The position numbers and the translations under genes were made by a program. A stretch of 42,183 nt of DNA, taken from NCBI GenBank assembly GCA_964398355.1, contig CAYNMM010000100.1, forward strand, positions 1-42,183, written 5' to 3'. The notes beneath the pieces are model-generated. The model was given only the letters and a program-made list of their open reading frames with translations, did no database searches and was not told the origin of the DNA. How positions within the stretch are numbered: position 1 is the first letter of the stretch; each line of letters begins with the position of its first letter. Of this stretch, positions 41,980-42,183 are shown piece after piece. Origin of the DNA: WFZT01 sp964398355 (GTDB taxonomy: Bacteria > Hydrothermota > Hydrothermia > B15-G9 > WFZT01).

Positions 41980-42183
41980 AAATTTAAAAAATGGCTCCAA
42001 AATGCTCATGAATTGAGAGGTGTTATACAAATTTTTGCCCTCGAAATGAAAAATTATACAGAATTTATGGATAAAGCGAAGGAGGGGATCTTCAGGGTTA
42101 AGAGTAATATCCATTGCTTTGCATGAGGCTTTATTCACAATATCCCCACCCGTTTATGGGAGCTTTGCTTACACTTTCCCCTC
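41980..42183. other. gene-free right end of the window
   Basis: No coding frame is supported. C/T-rich text near 42140-42183 (TATCCCCACC, CTTTCCCCTC) may be the beginning of another repeat copy cut by the window edge. The stretch 41367-41704 before the inverted-repeat element is likewise gene-free. Confidence 0.4.

Noticed and set aside
1..42183. tRNA, rRNA or riboswitch genes
   Set aside because: I looked in the gaps for T-loop-like GGTTCGAATCC segments with matching arms and for long leader structures and found none I could support; a covariance-model scan would be decisive.

Overview
The window looks like a chromosomal segment of an AT-rich, Gram-negative (two-membrane) bacterium. Two-membrane signs are a TolC-type channel, a periplasmic adaptor, LptE-like and TPR lipoproteins, a Skp/OmpH-like protein and a C-terminal sorting domain of the type seen in the Bacteroidetes/FCB group. 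The full-length TmcA, a stand-alone PUA protein, RtcB and a benzoyl-CoA reductase/2-hydroxyacyl-CoA dehydratase operon would fit a little-cultured anaerobe related to FCB candidate phyla such as WOR-3. That placement is inference from gene content only. I found no rRNA, tRNA, CRISPR array, transposase or phage gene.

Layout. 3-140 is the 3' end of an outer-membrane-like gene. 526-5525 (minus) is a MacAB-TolC-type efflux operon: permease, Yip1-like membrane protein, TolC-like channel, adaptor, ATPase. 5818-6271 holds a decayed GGDEF gene. 6303-9051 is a divergent pair, tmcA (minus) and an ASCH-domain gene (plus), with start codons 16 bp apart. 9048-9620 (minus) is a type IV pilin. 9838-16440 (plus) is one tightly packed operon: recF, DUF721, gyrB, hutI, lptE-like and a 23S rRNA uracil methyltransferase. 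A P-loop kinase (17010, plus) converges on sucD (minus) across a strong hairpin terminator. 19469-20416 encodes an OmpH-like/FlgO-CsgG-like fusion. 20505-23318 (minus) encodes a 937-residue secreted FG-GAP protein. 23493-26970 (minus) carries an M24 peptidase, a LOG-like protein, a PUA protein and der. 27399-32548 (plus) carries a CFA-type methyltransferase, an NhaD-like antiporter, a tandem UspA and two cupins. 32551-37449 (minus) is an acyl-CoA ligase, two dehydratase-type subunits and their activase. 37695-41360 (minus) is a TPR lipoprotein, a lipid kinase and RtcB. The last 800 bp are repeat-rich and non-coding.

Two patterns cut across the window. First, many operon-leading genes have a sigma70-like -10 box only 6-9 nt before the start codon, with no Shine-Dalgarno. 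This predicts leaderless mRNAs, whereas operon-internal genes and some leaders have strong AGGAGG sites. Second, four gene-free gaps contain diverged copies of one interspersed repeat family built of C/T-rich hairpin modules.

The most interesting gene arrangement is tmcA (writer of N4-acetylcytidine in tRNA) sharing a nested promoter region with an ASCH-domain gene. The ASCH fold includes E. coli YqfB, an N4-acetylcytidine amidohydrolase, so the pair may be a modification and salvage module.
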